The notes below the pieces were generated by a model. The model did no database searches. It saw only the letters and a list, made by a program, of their open reading frames with translations, and was not told where the DNA came from. From contig JAAVFS010000066.1 in assembly GCA_014800605.1 (NCBI GenBank), forward strand, positions 1 through 43,898: DNA of 43,898 nucleotides. The letters are read 5' to 3'. The stretch comes from Bacteroidales bacterium (lineage in GTDB: Bacteria > Bacteroidota > Bacteroidia > Bacteroidales > Muribaculaceae). The translations under genes were made by a program, and so were the position numbers. The first letter of the stretch is position 1; each line of letters opens with the position of its first letter. This document shows, piece by piece, positions 24,203 through 32,621 of the stretch.

Positions 24203-25966
24203 ATGACAACAGATATCAATCTCGAAGAAATCAAGTCGCCGGCCGACATCCGCACGATGACCGACGCGCAACTAAAGCAGCTCGCCAAGGAGCTCCGTCA
24301 GACCCTCATCACCAAGCTCTCGAAGCATGGCGGCCACGTGGGTCCCAACCTCGGTATGGTCGACGCGATAATCGCCCTCCACTATGTATTCAACACTCCG
24401 GAGGATAAGGTGGTATTCGACGTATCCCACCAGACCTACCCCCACAAGATGCTGACCGGACGTATGGATGCCTTCACCCAAGAGGCTCACTACGACGATG
24501 TCACCGGCTACACCAACCCGTCGGAAAGCCCCTACGACCTATTCTCGCTCGGTCACACCTCATCGGCCGTAGCGCTCGCCGCCGGCATGGCCAAGGCGCG
24601 CGACCTCAAGGGGGAGAAGCATAATGTGATAGCCGTCATCGGCGACGGATCGCTCAGCGGAGGCATCGCCTTTGAGGGCCTCGACTACGGCGCCACCTTA
24701 GGGTCAAACTTCATCGTCATCGTCAACGACAACGACATGAGTATAGCCGAGAATCATGGCGGCATCTATGCCGACCTGCGACTGCTGCGCAACAGCAAGG
24801 GTGAGGCCGAACCCAACCTCTTCCGCTCTATGGGCTATGCCTACAGATATGTACACAACGGCAACGACATCCCCTCTCTGATCGAAGCGTTCCGCTCGGT
24901 CAAGGATATCAACTACCCTGTCGTGGTCCACATCAACACCGAGAAGGGTATGGGCCTCCCCGTGGCCGAAGCTCACAAGGAGCAGTTCCACTACTCGGGT
25001 CCGTTTGACCCCAAGACCGGCGAGGCAACATACAGTAGCGACGCTGAAGACTACTCCGACATCTTTGCCTTGGAGACTCTCCGCCGCATCGAGGAGGACA
25101 AGCGCGTCGTAGCCATCACGGCCGGCACCCCCGGCGTCTTAGGGTTCACCCCCGAGAAGCGCCGCCAGGCAGGTCGCCAGTTTGTCGACGTGGGTATCGC
25201 CGAGCAGGCAGCCGTCGACGTAGCATCCGGTCTGGCCAAAGGTGGCGCGCGCCCTGTGGTAGGTCTGGCAAGCACATTCCTACAGAGAGCCTTCGACCAG
25301 TTCAGCCAGGACATCGCCCTCAACCGTCAGCCGGCCACATTCGTAGTCTTCTACGGCGGTCTGTACGGTCTGACCGACGAGACTCACCTCGGCTTCTTCG
25401 ACATCTCGCTCCTGGCCAACATCCCCGGACTCGAGGTGCTCGTTCCGACCTGCAAGGAAGAGTTCGTCGACATGCTCCGCTGGGCTACACTCCACTCCAC
25501 AGTGCCCACTGTAGTGCGCGCCCCCTCAGGCGCCGTCGTTTCGCGCAAGGATGTGCGCCTGCTCTCCGACTACACCGCAGCCCGCTATGACATCGTGCGC
25601 CACGGCAGCCGTGTAGCGCTGATCGGTGCCGGTACATTCTTCCCCCTCATGTCCGAAGCAGCCGACGAGCTCGCCAAGCAGGGAGTCGACGCCACACTGA
25701 TCAATCCTCGCCAGCTCTCGACCCTCGACAAGGAGACCCTCGACACCCTGGGCGACTATGACATCGTCATCACAGCTGAAGATGGCATCGTAGAGGGCGG
25801 ATTCGGCCAGAAAGTAGCCTCATATCTGGGTCAGGCACCTGTCAAGGTGGTCAACCTCGGCCTCCCCAAGGCGTTCCTCAACCGCTACAATCCGCGCCTT
25901 GTTGCCGAGCAGTGCAATCTGACCGTGCCGCAGATCGTAGCCCTTGCTACCGACAACCTCCGCTAA
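24203..25966 (+). CDS. DXS-like transketolase (1-deoxy-D-xylulose-5-phosphate synthase family, divergent)
   Basis: The 587-aa ThDP enzyme has the DXS domain order: an N-terminal ThDP domain with KHGGHVGPNLG near 41, GDGSLSGGIAFEG near 147 and NDNDMSIAENHGG near 175, then a pyrimidine-binding domain with VDVGIAEQAAVD near 328 and a C-terminal transketolase domain. It is shorter than usual DXS (about 620-640 aa) and lacks several signatures. The SGFPKRSES segment is replaced by TGYTNPSES, and the EQHAVT His is Ala. DRAGxVGxDGxTH is reduced to YGGLYGLTDETH. Cofactor-binding residues remain. It may make DXP for the isoprenoid, thiamine or pyridoxal pathways, or have another acyloin activity. I therefore avoid the symbol dxs. 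Confidence 0.8.
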   Translation: MTTDINLEEIKSPADIRTMTDAQLKQLAKELRQTLITKLSKHGGHVGPNLGMVDAIIALHYVFNTPEDKVVFDVSHQTYPHKMLTGRMDAFTQEAHYDDVTGYTNPSESPYDLFSLGHTSSAVALAAGMAKARDLKGEKHNVIAVIGDGSLSGGIAFEGLDYGATLGSNFIVIVNDNDMSIAENHGGIYADLRLLRNSKGEAEPNLFRSMGYAYRYVHNGNDIPSLIEAFRSVKDINYPVVVHINTEKGMGLPVAEAHKEQFHYSGPFDPKTGEATYSSDAEDYSDIFALETLRRIEEDKRVVAITAGTPGVLGFTPEKRRQAGRQFVDVGIAEQAAVDVASGLAKGGARPVVGLASTFLQRAFDQFSQDIALNRQPATFVVFYGGLYGLTDETHLGFFDISLLANIPGLEVLVPTCKEEFVDMLRWATLHSTVPTVVRAPSGAVVSRKDVRLLSDYTAARYDIVRHGSRVALIGAGTFFPLMSEAADELAKQGVDATLINPRQLSTLDKETLDTLGDYDIVITAEDGIVEGGFGQKVASYLGQAPVKVVNLGLPKAFLNRYNPRLVAEQCNLTVPQIVALATDNLR

Positions 25967-25990
25967 GGCGTAAAAGATAAGACGTAAAAA

Positions 25991-26025
25991 TCCCACTGTT
26001 GCACGTTGGTAGCAGTGGGATTTTT
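25991..26025 (+). terminator. Intrinsic terminator of the DXS-like gene
   Basis: TCCCACTG (25991-25998) pairs with CAGTGGGA (26013-26020), followed by TTTTT (26021-26025). It lies 25 bases after the stop. Its loop and T-tract overlap the -33 to -7 region of the tamL promoter. Confidence 0.85.
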
Positions 26026-26034
26026 GTATCTTTG
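26006..26034 (+). promoter_or_regulatory. tamL promoter embedded in the preceding terminator
   Basis: TTG (26006-26008) and TATCTTTG (26027-26034) are 18 bases apart, close to the Bacteroidetes consensus. The ATG at 26041 begins six bases after the box, so the mRNA would be leaderless or almost so. Confidence 0.65.
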
Positions 26035-26040
26035 CACTTT

Positions 26041-28362
26041 ATGAAGCGGACACATTGGCTCGTATGGCTCACCATCACTATGGCTCTCCTGGCAGTAGCG
26101 GGATGCAGCTCGTCGCGCCATGTCCCGGCCGGAAGCTATCTGCTCGACAAGGCCACCATCCGCGTAGAGGGAGCCGACGAGGTAAGACCCTCATCGCTCG
26201 ACAACTACCTCCGCCAGCACCCCAATACCAAGGTGCTCGGCTTTGCCAAGCTGCAATTAGGGGTCTACAACATGTCGGGGCGCGACACGACCAAATGGTA
26301 CAACCGCTGGGTGCGCCGCTTAGGAGCACCCCCGGTCATCTACAGCCCGGCGCTGACCGAGCAGTCGGCCCATCAACTCCAGCTGGCGATGATCAACAAG
26401 GGATATACCCACGCCACCGTCACGGTCGACACACTCCTCGACGCGAAAAAACGCAAGGCCCGCGTAGAATACACGGTCAAGGCCGGTAAGCCGCACATAC
26501 TGCGGAGCGTCAATTACTCGATCGCTGACACGACCGTCCGGCGGATCGTCCTGGCTGACTCGGCCTCGATGACCCTCGTCCCGGGCGGATTCTTTGACCG
26601 CGACAACCTCGACAGCGAGCGTCAGCGACTGACCACCCTCCTGCGCAATAACGGCTACTACAGCTTCACGCGCGACTACATCACCTTTGTGGCCGACACG
26701 GCCGTCGGCAGCCAGGCGGTCGACCTCGAGATGATGCTCCGCTCCCCTGCGCCGGGGTCCGACTCCATCGCGGCCACACATCAGCGATACATGATCAATG
26801 ATGTCTACTTCAACACCGCCGCCGAGGCTCCAGCCCGGGAGGCGCGCGACACGGTGGCAACCCGCGGCTACTACGTAATCTACGCCAAAGACCGATATAT
26901 CCGCCCGTCGATTCTGATCGAAAAGTGCTTTCTCAACCCGGGCGACGTCTACTCGGCAGCCAATGTGGACCGCACCTACGAGGGGCTGTCGCAGCTCAGC
27001 ATCCTGAAATTCATCAGCATCAACTTCACCGAGGCAGGTACAGGCCCGGACGGGATGCGCCTGCTGAATGTCGAGATCGGGATGTCGCGCACCCGCACGC
27101 AGACCCTCCAGCTACAGCTCGAGGGTACCAACTCCGAAGGTGACCTTGGTGTGGGAGCCGGGCTGACCTATCAGCATCACAACCTGGCGAAGCACTCCGA
27201 GCTGCTGACCGCAAAGATACACGGCTCCTACGAGTCACTGTCGGGTAACCTCGAGGGGCTCATCAACGACCACTTCACGGAGATAGGGGCCGATGTCAGC
27301 ATCACGTTCCCGAAATTTGAGGCGCCGATCCTGCGCCGCAGCTTCCGCCAGAAAGTCAAAGCGTCGACGGAATTCAATGTGTCATTCAATCATCAGGAGC
27401 GCCCGGAATATACCCGCATCATAGCCGGCGCGGGCATGAAATACAAGTGGGCAGACCGCGCCAACACGCGCCGTCGCACATTCGACCTGATCGACGTCAA
27501 TTTCGTCTATCTCCCCCGAAGCACCATCGACTTCATCAACACCATCGCGCCGACTAACCCCCTGCTGCGCTACAGCTATGAGGACCACTTCATCATGCGC
27601 ATGGGCTACTCCTACTATAAGACCAATCGGCGGGCTATCGCGCCGATGCCGGGGCGAACCAACACGTCGCTGAGAGACATCTACAATTTCCGCTATCAGG
27701 TGGAGATGGCCGGCAACCTGCTCTACCTCATCTCCAAAGCTACCGACATGAAGCGCCACGAGGGTGCCTACAAGATATTCGGTATCCAGTATGCGCAGTA
27801 TCTCAAGGGGTCAGCCTCCTACACCTACAATCACTTCTTCAACACCCGCACGTCGATAGCGTTTCACGCCGACGGCGGAATAGCATTCCCCTATGGCAAC
27901 TCGTCGATGGTCCCCTTCGAGAAGCGATTCTATGCCGGAGGAGCCAACGGCGTCAGAGGCTGGAGCGTCCGCACGCTCGGCCCGGGTGCCTATGACTCAC
28001 ACAACTCGGTGACCGACTTCATCAATCAGTGTGGCGACATCTCGCTCTACTTGAGCATGGAGTATCGCGCCAAGCTGTTCTGGCGCTTCGAGGGGGCGCT
28101 GTTTGTCGATGCCGGAAACATCTGGACCATACGCAACTACGAGACGCAGCCACATGGCGTCTTCACATGGGACCGCTTCTACCGCCAGATAGCCCTGGCC
28201 TACGGAGGCGGCATCCGCGTCGACTTCACCTACTTCCTGCTCCGCCTCGACCTGGGCATGAAAGCCCACAACCCGGCTATCGGCCAGGAGCCGTGGCCAC
28301 TCGTACATCCGCGCTGGAGCCGCGACGCCTCGTTTCACTTCTCGGTGGGCTACCCGTTCTGA
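26041..28362 (+). CDS. tamL: TamL: Omp85-family outer-membrane assembly lipoprotein
   Basis: I place the start at 26041 because the signal peptide MKRTHWLVWLTITMALLAVAGC (lipobox VAGC, Cys22) begins there. The upstream extension in the track (from 25999) crosses the promoter. The 773-aa protein has POTRA-like repeats (VEYTVKAGKPHILRSVNY, LNPGDVYSAANVDRTYEGLSQLSILKF) and then a 16-strand barrel with the conserved FYAGGANGVRGWSVRTLGP lid-lock motif near the C-terminus. It ends FHFSVGYPF with a terminal Phe. In Bacteroidetes this TamA-like lipoprotein works with TamB in outer-membrane biogenesis. No tamB gene is in the window, which is unusual because the two are often adjacent. Confidence 0.85.
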   Translation: MKRTHWLVWLTITMALLAVAGCSSSRHVPAGSYLLDKATIRVEGADEVRPSSLDNYLRQHPNTKVLGFAKLQLGVYNMSGRDTTKWYNRWVRRLGAPPVIYSPALTEQSAHQLQLAMINKGYTHATVTVDTLLDAKKRKARVEYTVKAGKPHILRSVNYSIADTTVRRIVLADSASMTLVPGGFFDRDNLDSERQRLTTLLRNNGYYSFTRDYITFVADTAVGSQAVDLEMMLRSPAPGSDSIAATHQRYMINDVYFNTAAEAPAREARDTVATRGYYVIYAKDRYIRPSILIEKCFLNPGDVYSAANVDRTYEGLSQLSILKFISINFTEAGTGPDGMRLLNVEIGMSRTRTQTLQLQLEGTNSEGDLGVGAGLTYQHHNLAKHSELLTAKIHGSYESLSGNLEGLINDHFTEIGADVSITFPKFEAPILRRSFRQKVKASTEFNVSFNHQERPEYTRIIAGAGMKYKWADRANTRRRTFDLIDVNFVYLPRSTIDFINTIAPTNPLLRYSYEDHFIMRMGYSYYKTNRRAIAPMPGRTNTSLRDIYNFRYQVEMAGNLLYLISKATDMKRHEGAYKIFGIQYAQYLKGSASYTYNHFFNTRTSIAFHADGGIAFPYGNSSMVPFEKRFYAGGANGVRGWSVRTLGPGAYDSHNSVTDFINQCGDISLYLSMEYRAKLFWRFEGALFVDAGNIWTIRNYETQPHGVFTWDRFYRQIALAYGGGIRVDFTYFLLRLDLGMKAHNPAIGQEPWPLVHPRWSRDASFHFSVGYPF

Positions 28363-28395
28363 CACAATCACTTTCAACCTACAATATTTCTGACA

Positions 28396-28869
28396 ATGAA
28401 GACACTGACTCTCACGACTACTATCACCGAAGCTACATACGATGAGCTCGACCCGACCGACCGCCGCCTGGTCGACCTCGCACGCGAAGCTACCTACAGG
28501 AGCTACGCCCCCTACAGCCATTTCTGCGTCGGCGCAGCCATCCTGCTCGATAACGGTGAAATCATCGAAGGCTCCAATCAGGAGAATGTAGCCTATCCGT
28601 CGGGCACATGCGCCGAGCGCTCAGCCTGCTACTACGCCGGTGCCCGCTATCCCGAAGCGCGATTCCGCACGATAGCTATCGCGGCACGTGGCACGGATGG
28701 CAAATTCACCACGGATGCCACCGCTCCCTGCGGCGCATGCCGCCAGGCGCTTCTCGAATATGAGACACTGGCCGGAGCACCCGTCAGAGTGCTCCTCGCC
28801 GCTGCTGACAAAGTGCTGATACTGCCATCAGTAACATCACTTCTGCCGCTCGCATTCTCCGAATTCTGA
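28396..28869 (+). CDS. cdd: Cytidine deaminase
   Basis: The 157-aa cytoplasmic enzyme converts cytidine and deoxycytidine to uridine and deoxyuridine. Motifs seen are YAPYSHFCVGAAILLDNGEI, ENVAYPSGTCAERSA (the catalytic Glu and first zinc Cys) and PCGACRQALLEY (two further zinc Cys). Its length is typical of the homotetrameric class plus a short N-terminal extension (TLTLTTTITEATYDELDPTDR). It starts 34 bases after tamL and could share its transcript. Confidence 0.95.
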   Translation: MKTLTLTTTITEATYDELDPTDRRLVDLAREATYRSYAPYSHFCVGAAILLDNGEIIEGSNQENVAYPSGTCAERSACYYAGARYPEARFRTIAIAARGTDGKFTTDATAPCGACRQALLEYETLAGAPVRVLLAAADKVLILPSVTSLLPLAFSEF

Positions 28870-28951
28870 CCGCACAGGTCGCCAAAAACAGCGACCGGGA
28901 GATACAAAAACAGTTAATTGCATAATATACATTAATTTTTAAAAAAATTTG

Positions 28952-28982
28952 TTTGTAGATTATCAACAAATAACTACCTTTG
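28952..28982 (+). promoter_or_regulatory. Consensus promoter for the small Cys-rich lipoprotein gene
   Basis: TTTG (28952-28955), then 19 bases, then TACCTTTG (28975-28982). This is an almost perfect Bacteroidetes sigma-ABfr promoter in an AT-rich stretch, giving a leader of about 35 nt. It suggests strong, housekeeping-type expression. Confidence 0.85.
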
Positions 28983-29023
28983 CACCCAAATCAGAACAAC
29001 TAACCAATTTAATCACAACCAAA

Positions 29024-29287
29024 ATGAAAAAATTACTTTATTCTGTAGCTATCGTAGCTGCTTGCGCATTCGCTTCTTGCGGCAGCAAGGAAGCTAAAGC
29101 AACCGAAGAAGTTCCCGCAACCGAAAACACCGAAGTAGTTGACACAACTGCTTGCACAAACGAAGAGTGCAAAAACGACAGCACAAAATGCTGCACCGAA
29201 GGCGAAGCTTGCGTAAACGAAGAGTGCAAAAACGACAGCACTTGCACAGCAGCAGCTTGCCAGACAGAAGAAGCTAAGGCTGAATAA
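29024..29287 (+). CDS. Small Cys- and Glu-rich lipoprotein, 87 aa
   Basis: The start is set at 29024 (MKKLLYSVAIVAACAFASC), where a type II signal peptide begins, 35 nt after a perfect promoter. The track start at 28949 lies upstream of that promoter. After lipobox FASC (Cys19) the protein is highly acidic and contains eight further Cys. The block NEECKNDST occurs twice at a 19-residue interval, and CC and AAC pairs occur between and after. There is no globular fold that I know. The Cys/Glu arrangement could bind metal or be redox active. A strong promoter and a perfect terminator make it a compact, probably abundant monocistronic unit. Confidence 0.85.
   Translation: MKKLLYSVAIVAACAFASCGSKEAKATEEVPATENTEVVDTTACTNEECKNDSTKCCTEGEACVNEECKNDSTCTAAACQTEEAKAE
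29158..29241 (+). repeat. Two exact 27-bp direct repeats inside the Cys-rich lipoprotein gene
   Basis: A 27-base block beginning AAACGAAGAGTGC and ending ACGACAGCAC occurs at 29158-29184 and again at 29215-29241. The offset is 57 nt, or 19 codons. Identity at every base, including third positions, points to recent internal duplication. Confidence 0.85.
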
Positions 29288-29314
29288 TTTCTGACTGAAT
29301 ATTACATCTCATAG

Positions 29315-29349
29315 AGTGCCGGTGTCAAAAGTCTTTTGACACCGGCACT
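29315..29349 (+). terminator. Perfect 17-bp inverted repeat terminator
   Basis: AGTGCCGGTGTCAAAAG (29315-29331) is the exact reverse complement of CTTTTGACACCGGCACT (29333-29349). TTCTTATATAT follows. It lies 27 bases after the stop of the small lipoprotein gene. Confidence 0.85.
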
Positions 29350-29443
29350 TCTTATATATGTATCATTGCCTATCCCGGCATAAACTTTTCGGCGGCAGGA
29401 GTCATTATATTAATATATGTATGACCTTTAAAACTGAAACACT

Positions 29444-30088
29444 ATGAGCAAGACATTATACTGGGGCTACATCGATCGCGAGGGCGAGATGGTGGTAGAG
29501 CCCGGATTTGACGATGCCGGCGACTTCCACGAAGGGCTGGCAATGGTAAAAGTGGACTGGCGTCGCGGATTTATCGACCGCGAGGGCAACTATGCTATCG
29601 AACCGCAATTTCAGGCCGCTGGCGACTTTGTCGAAGGACTGGCCCGCGTCATGGACGACGACCGATGGGGCTATATCGACCAGGAAGGTAAATACATAAT
29701 CGAGCCGCAATTCGAGCAGGCCGACGACTTCCACGAGGGGCTGGCGCGCGTCAAGAGCGGCGATGAGTGGATCTTCGTGGACCGCACCGGGATGAAGGTG
29801 GGCGACGCACCCGAGAAAGCCGAGACTGAGCGATGGGCCAACGATGCAGCTCTGTCGCCTTCACTCGCAGGGGATGAATATGGCTATGCCGACCGCGAAG
29901 GAATCATGGTGATCGAGCCGAAATATTGCGAAGCGGGTCCCTTCCGCGAGGGGCTGGCCAGAGTCAAGCAGACGGCCAACGGCAAGTGGGGCTACATCAC
30001 CGAGGAGGGCAAATATGCCTTCAAGGACAAGTTCAAGCAGGCCGGAGACTTCAGCGAAGGCCGTGCGCGCGTGCTCGTCGAGGAGTAG
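29444..30088 (+). CDS. WG-repeat protein, 214 aa
   Basis: The protein consists almost wholly of WG beta-repeats (about 30-35 residues each): YWGYIDREGEMVVEPGFDDA, then RGFIDREGNYAIEPQF, RWGYIDQEGKYIIEPQFEQA, a degenerate unit with EWIFVDRTG, then YGYADREGIMVIEPKY and KWGYITEEGKYAFKDKF. Each ends in the FxEGLARV turn. No signal peptide or membrane segment is visible, so it is probably cytoplasmic. WG repeats are thought to serve in binding, but no partner can be named. It is a single-gene unit ending at a terminator shared with pnp. Confidence 0.9.
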   Translation: MSKTLYWGYIDREGEMVVEPGFDDAGDFHEGLAMVKVDWRRGFIDREGNYAIEPQFQAAGDFVEGLARVMDDDRWGYIDQEGKYIIEPQFEQADDFHEGLARVKSGDEWIFVDRTGMKVGDAPEKAETERWANDAALSPSLAGDEYGYADREGIMVIEPKYCEAGPFREGLARVKQTANGKWGYITEEGKYAFKDKFKQAGDFSEGRARVLVEE

Positions 30089-30110
30089 GAGTCGGTGATA
30101 GATATACGAA

Positions 30111-30149
30111 AGAAGGTGCCTCAAAGCTACTGAGCTTGAGACACCTTCT
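30111..30149. terminator. Bidirectional terminator between the WG-repeat gene and pnp
   Basis: AGAAGGTG/CACCTTCT, CTCAA/TTGAG and GCT/AGC form a long, slightly interrupted stem (one mismatch and one bulge). CTTTATTT follows on the plus side. It sits between two convergent stops (30088 and 30177). Confidence 0.75.
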
Positions 30150-30176
30150 CTTTATTTCAAGCGGTCGGGGCGCCTA

Positions 30177-32432
30177 TTATTCTTCAGGAGCTGACTCGCG
30201 GCGGGGCTGACGGTCGCCACCTTCGCGACGTCCGCCCTCACGACGGGGACGGTCGCCATCACGGCGGGGACGATCACCTTCGCGACGGGGCTGACGCTCA
30301 CGACGCTGGGGCTCTACGTAGCCTTCGGGCTTGGGCTGGAGGGCACGCATTGAGAGGCGGTATTTACCTGTCTTCTTGTCAATCTCGATGAGCTTGACTT
30401 CAACGGTATCGCCTTCCTTGAGGCCTGATGCCTCCATGTTTTCGAGGCGTTCCCATGAGATCTCTGAGATGTGGAGGAGACCGTCACGGTTGGGCATGAA
30501 CTCTACGAATGCACCGAAATCGAGGATAGAGCGGACCTTGCCGGTGTAGACTTTGCCCTCTTCGGGGAGCTGCACGATAGCGTTGATCATCTCGAGAGCC
30601 TTGTCGATAGAAGCCTTGTTGGCAGCTGCGACTTCGATATGACCGCCCTCCTCTACTTCGTCGATAGAGACGGTGGCGCCACTGGCTTCCTGGATACCCT
30701 GGATGACCTTTCCGCCCGGGCCGATTACAGCGCCGATAAGCTCTTTGGGGATGAGCATTGAGACGATGCGGGGAACATTGGGCTTATAGTCTTCGCGGGG
30801 AGCGGGGATAGTCTGCTCGATGATGTCGAGGATATGGAGACGGCCGTCGCGTGCCTGATTGAGGGCGCGCTCAAGTATCTCGTAGCTGAGGCCATCGACC
30901 TTGATATCCATCTGAGTGGCTGTGATACCATTGCGTGTACCGGTCACCTTGAAGTCCATGTCGCCGAGGTGGTCTTCGTCGCCGAGAATGTCGGAGAGGA
31001 CTGCATACTTCTCTCCGTCGGAGATGAGACCCATAGCGATACCGCTGACGGGGCGCTTCATCTTGACACCTGCGTCGAGCAGCGAGAGTGTACCGGCGCA
31101 GACGGTAGCCATAGAAGATGAGCCGTTAGACTCGAGGATATCGCTGACGATACGGCATACATAGGGGAAGTCATCGGGGAACATACGCTTGAGAGCGCGA
31201 TGGGCGAGGTTGCCGTGACCCACTTCGCGACGGCCTACGCCGCGGGGTGCGCGTGCTTCGCCGGTAGAGAAGGGAGGGAAGTTGTAGTGCAGGAGGAAGC
31301 GCTCGCGACCCTGATTGAGCACGTCGTCGAGGATCTTCTCATCGAGCTTGGTGCCGAGGGTTACGGTAGCAAGGCTCTGGGTCTCGCCGCGGGTGAAGAC
31401 GGCTGATCCGTGAGGGCCGGGGATATAGTCGGTCTCGCACCAGATGGGGCGGATCTCATTGGTCTTACGGCCATCGAGACGTACGCCTTCGTCGAGCACG
31501 CAGCGACGCATTGCTTCTTTCTCTACGTCGTGGTAGTAGCGCTTGACAAGGGGCGCCTTTTCGTCACGCTCCTCTTCGGGGAGTGACTCGATATATTCCT
31601 TGCAGATGGCGTCGAATGACTCCTGGCGCCAGTGCTTGTCGGCAGAACCGGCCTTAGCGACGGCGTAAGCTTTGTCGTAGCACTTTTCGCGAACGTCCTT
31701 GCGGAGCTCTTCGTCATTGACTTCGTGGCAGTATTCGCGCTTGACTGTAGCACCGGCAGCCTCGGCGAGCTCGAGCTGAGCCTGACACTGCACCTTGATA
31801 GCTTCGTGAGCTACGCGGAGTGCTTCGAGAAGGTCAGCCTCGCTGACTTCGTTCATCTCGCCTTCGACCATCATGATGTTGTCGTAGGTAGCGCCTACCA
31901 TGAGCTCCATGTCAGCACGCTCACACTGTTCGAAAGTGGGGTTGATGACAAACTTGCCGTCAACGCGTGCCACGCGCACCTCGGAGATGGGGCCATTGAA
32001 AGGTATATCGCTGACTGCCATAGCTGCAGAGGCAGCGAGGCCGGCCAGAGCATCGGGCATGTCTTCGCCATCGGCAGAGTACATTGTTACCTGTACGATG
32101 GTGTCGGCATGATAGTTGTCAGGGAAGAGGGGACGAAGCGCACGGTCAACGAGACGTGAAGTCAGGATCTCGTAGTCGCTTGCACGGCCTTCGCGACGGG
32201 TAAAGCCGCCGGGGAAGCGTCCGTTGGAGGAGAATTTTTCTTTGTACTCGACTGTCAGAGGCATGAAGTCAACACCCTCGCCGGCTTCCTTAGCGGAGCA
32301 GACAGTAGCGAGAAGCATGGTGTTGCCCATGCGGAGTTCTACCGCTCCATCGGCTTGCTTGGCTAACTTGCCGGTCTCGAGAGTGATCTCACGACCGTCG
32401 GGCAGCGCGATGGTTTTTTTGATTGGATTCAT
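30177..32432 (-). CDS. pnp: Polyribonucleotide nucleotidyltransferase (PNPase)
   Basis: The 751-aa enzyme degrades RNA 3' to 5' using phosphate. It has two RNase PH domains (from [24 protein letters not shown] and from [22 protein letters not shown]), with [20 protein letters not shown] and [33 protein letters not shown] in the catalytic half. A KH domain ([17 protein letters not shown]) and an S1 domain ([21 protein letters not shown]) follow. A basic tail of RRE/GDRPRR repeats closes the protein. Such Arg/Gly/Asp-rich tails are frequent in Bacteroidales RNA proteins and probably add RNA binding. It is monocistronic, with a promoter at 32475-32482. Confidence 0.97.
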   Translation of the reverse strand: MNPIKKTIALPDGREITLETGKLAKQADGAVELRMGNTMLLATVCSAKEAGEGVDFMPLTVEYKEKFSSNGRFPGGFTRREGRASDYEILTSRLVDRALRPLFPDNYHADTIVQVTMYSADGEDMPDALAGLAASAAMAVSDIPFNGPISEVRVARVDGKFVINPTFEQCERADMELMVGATYDNIMMVEGEMNEVSEADLLEALRVAHEAIKVQCQAQLELAEAAGATVKREYCHEVNDEELRKDVREKCYDKAYAVAKAGSADKHWRQESFDAICKEYIESLPEEERDEKAPLVKRYYHDVEKEAMRRCVLDEGVRLDGRKTNEIRPIWCETDYIPGPHGSAVFTRGETQSLATVTLGTKLDEKILDDVLNQGRERFLLHYNFPPFSTGEARAPRGVGRREVGHGNLAHRALKRMFPDDFPYVCRIVSDILESNGSSSMATVCAGTLSLLDAGVKMKRPVSGIAMGLISDGEKYAVLSDILGDEDHLGDMDFKVTGTRNGITATQMDIKVDGLSYEILERALNQARDGRLHILDIIEQTIPAPREDYKPNVPRIVSMLIPKELIGAVIGPGGKVIQGIQEASGATVSIDEVEEGGHIEVAAANKASIDKALEMINAIVQLPEEGKVYTGKVRSILDFGAFVEFMPNRDGLLHISEISWERLENMEASGLKEGDTVEVKLIEIDKKTGKYRLSMRALQPKPEGYVEPQRRERQPRREGDRPRRDGDRPRREGGRREGGDRQPRRESAPEE

Positions 32433-32474
32433 AAAAATGTGATTATATAATTTCTTGTAACGTCTAAATTAGCG

Positions 32475-32482
32475 CAAAGATA
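32475..32482 (-). promoter_or_regulatory. pnp promoter -7 box
   Basis: On the minus strand TATCTTTG matches TAnnTTTG and lies 43 bases before the pnp ATG. The -33 side is AT-rich without a clear TTTG. The intergenic region also carries the divergent cysE promoter. Confidence 0.6.
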
Positions 32483-32586
32483 AGTAATATTTCTGTAATA
32501 TAATAATGTCACTTCAATTATTGTAGAGACAAAATGTAACCCGCAATAAATGTTAACATCAGGCGCGAAATGTCTGCACTTTTCAC

Positions 32587-32594
32587 TACCTTTG
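32587..32594 (+). promoter_or_regulatory. cysE operon promoter -7 box
   Basis: TACCTTTG lies 27 bases before the ATG at 32622. This position rules out the track start at 32550, which would lie upstream of the promoter. No consensus -33 is visible. Confidence 0.6.
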
Positions 32595-32621
32595 CACTAC
32601 AATATTTTCATCAAACAATTG

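Noticed and set aside
25999-26040. N-terminal extension of TamL in the ORF track
   Set aside because: The extra codons lie in the terminator and promoter, upstream of the expected transcription start, and would hide the signal peptide.
28949-29023. Upstream extension of the Cys-rich lipoprotein
   Set aside because: It precedes or overlaps the consensus promoter and would bury the lipobox signal peptide.
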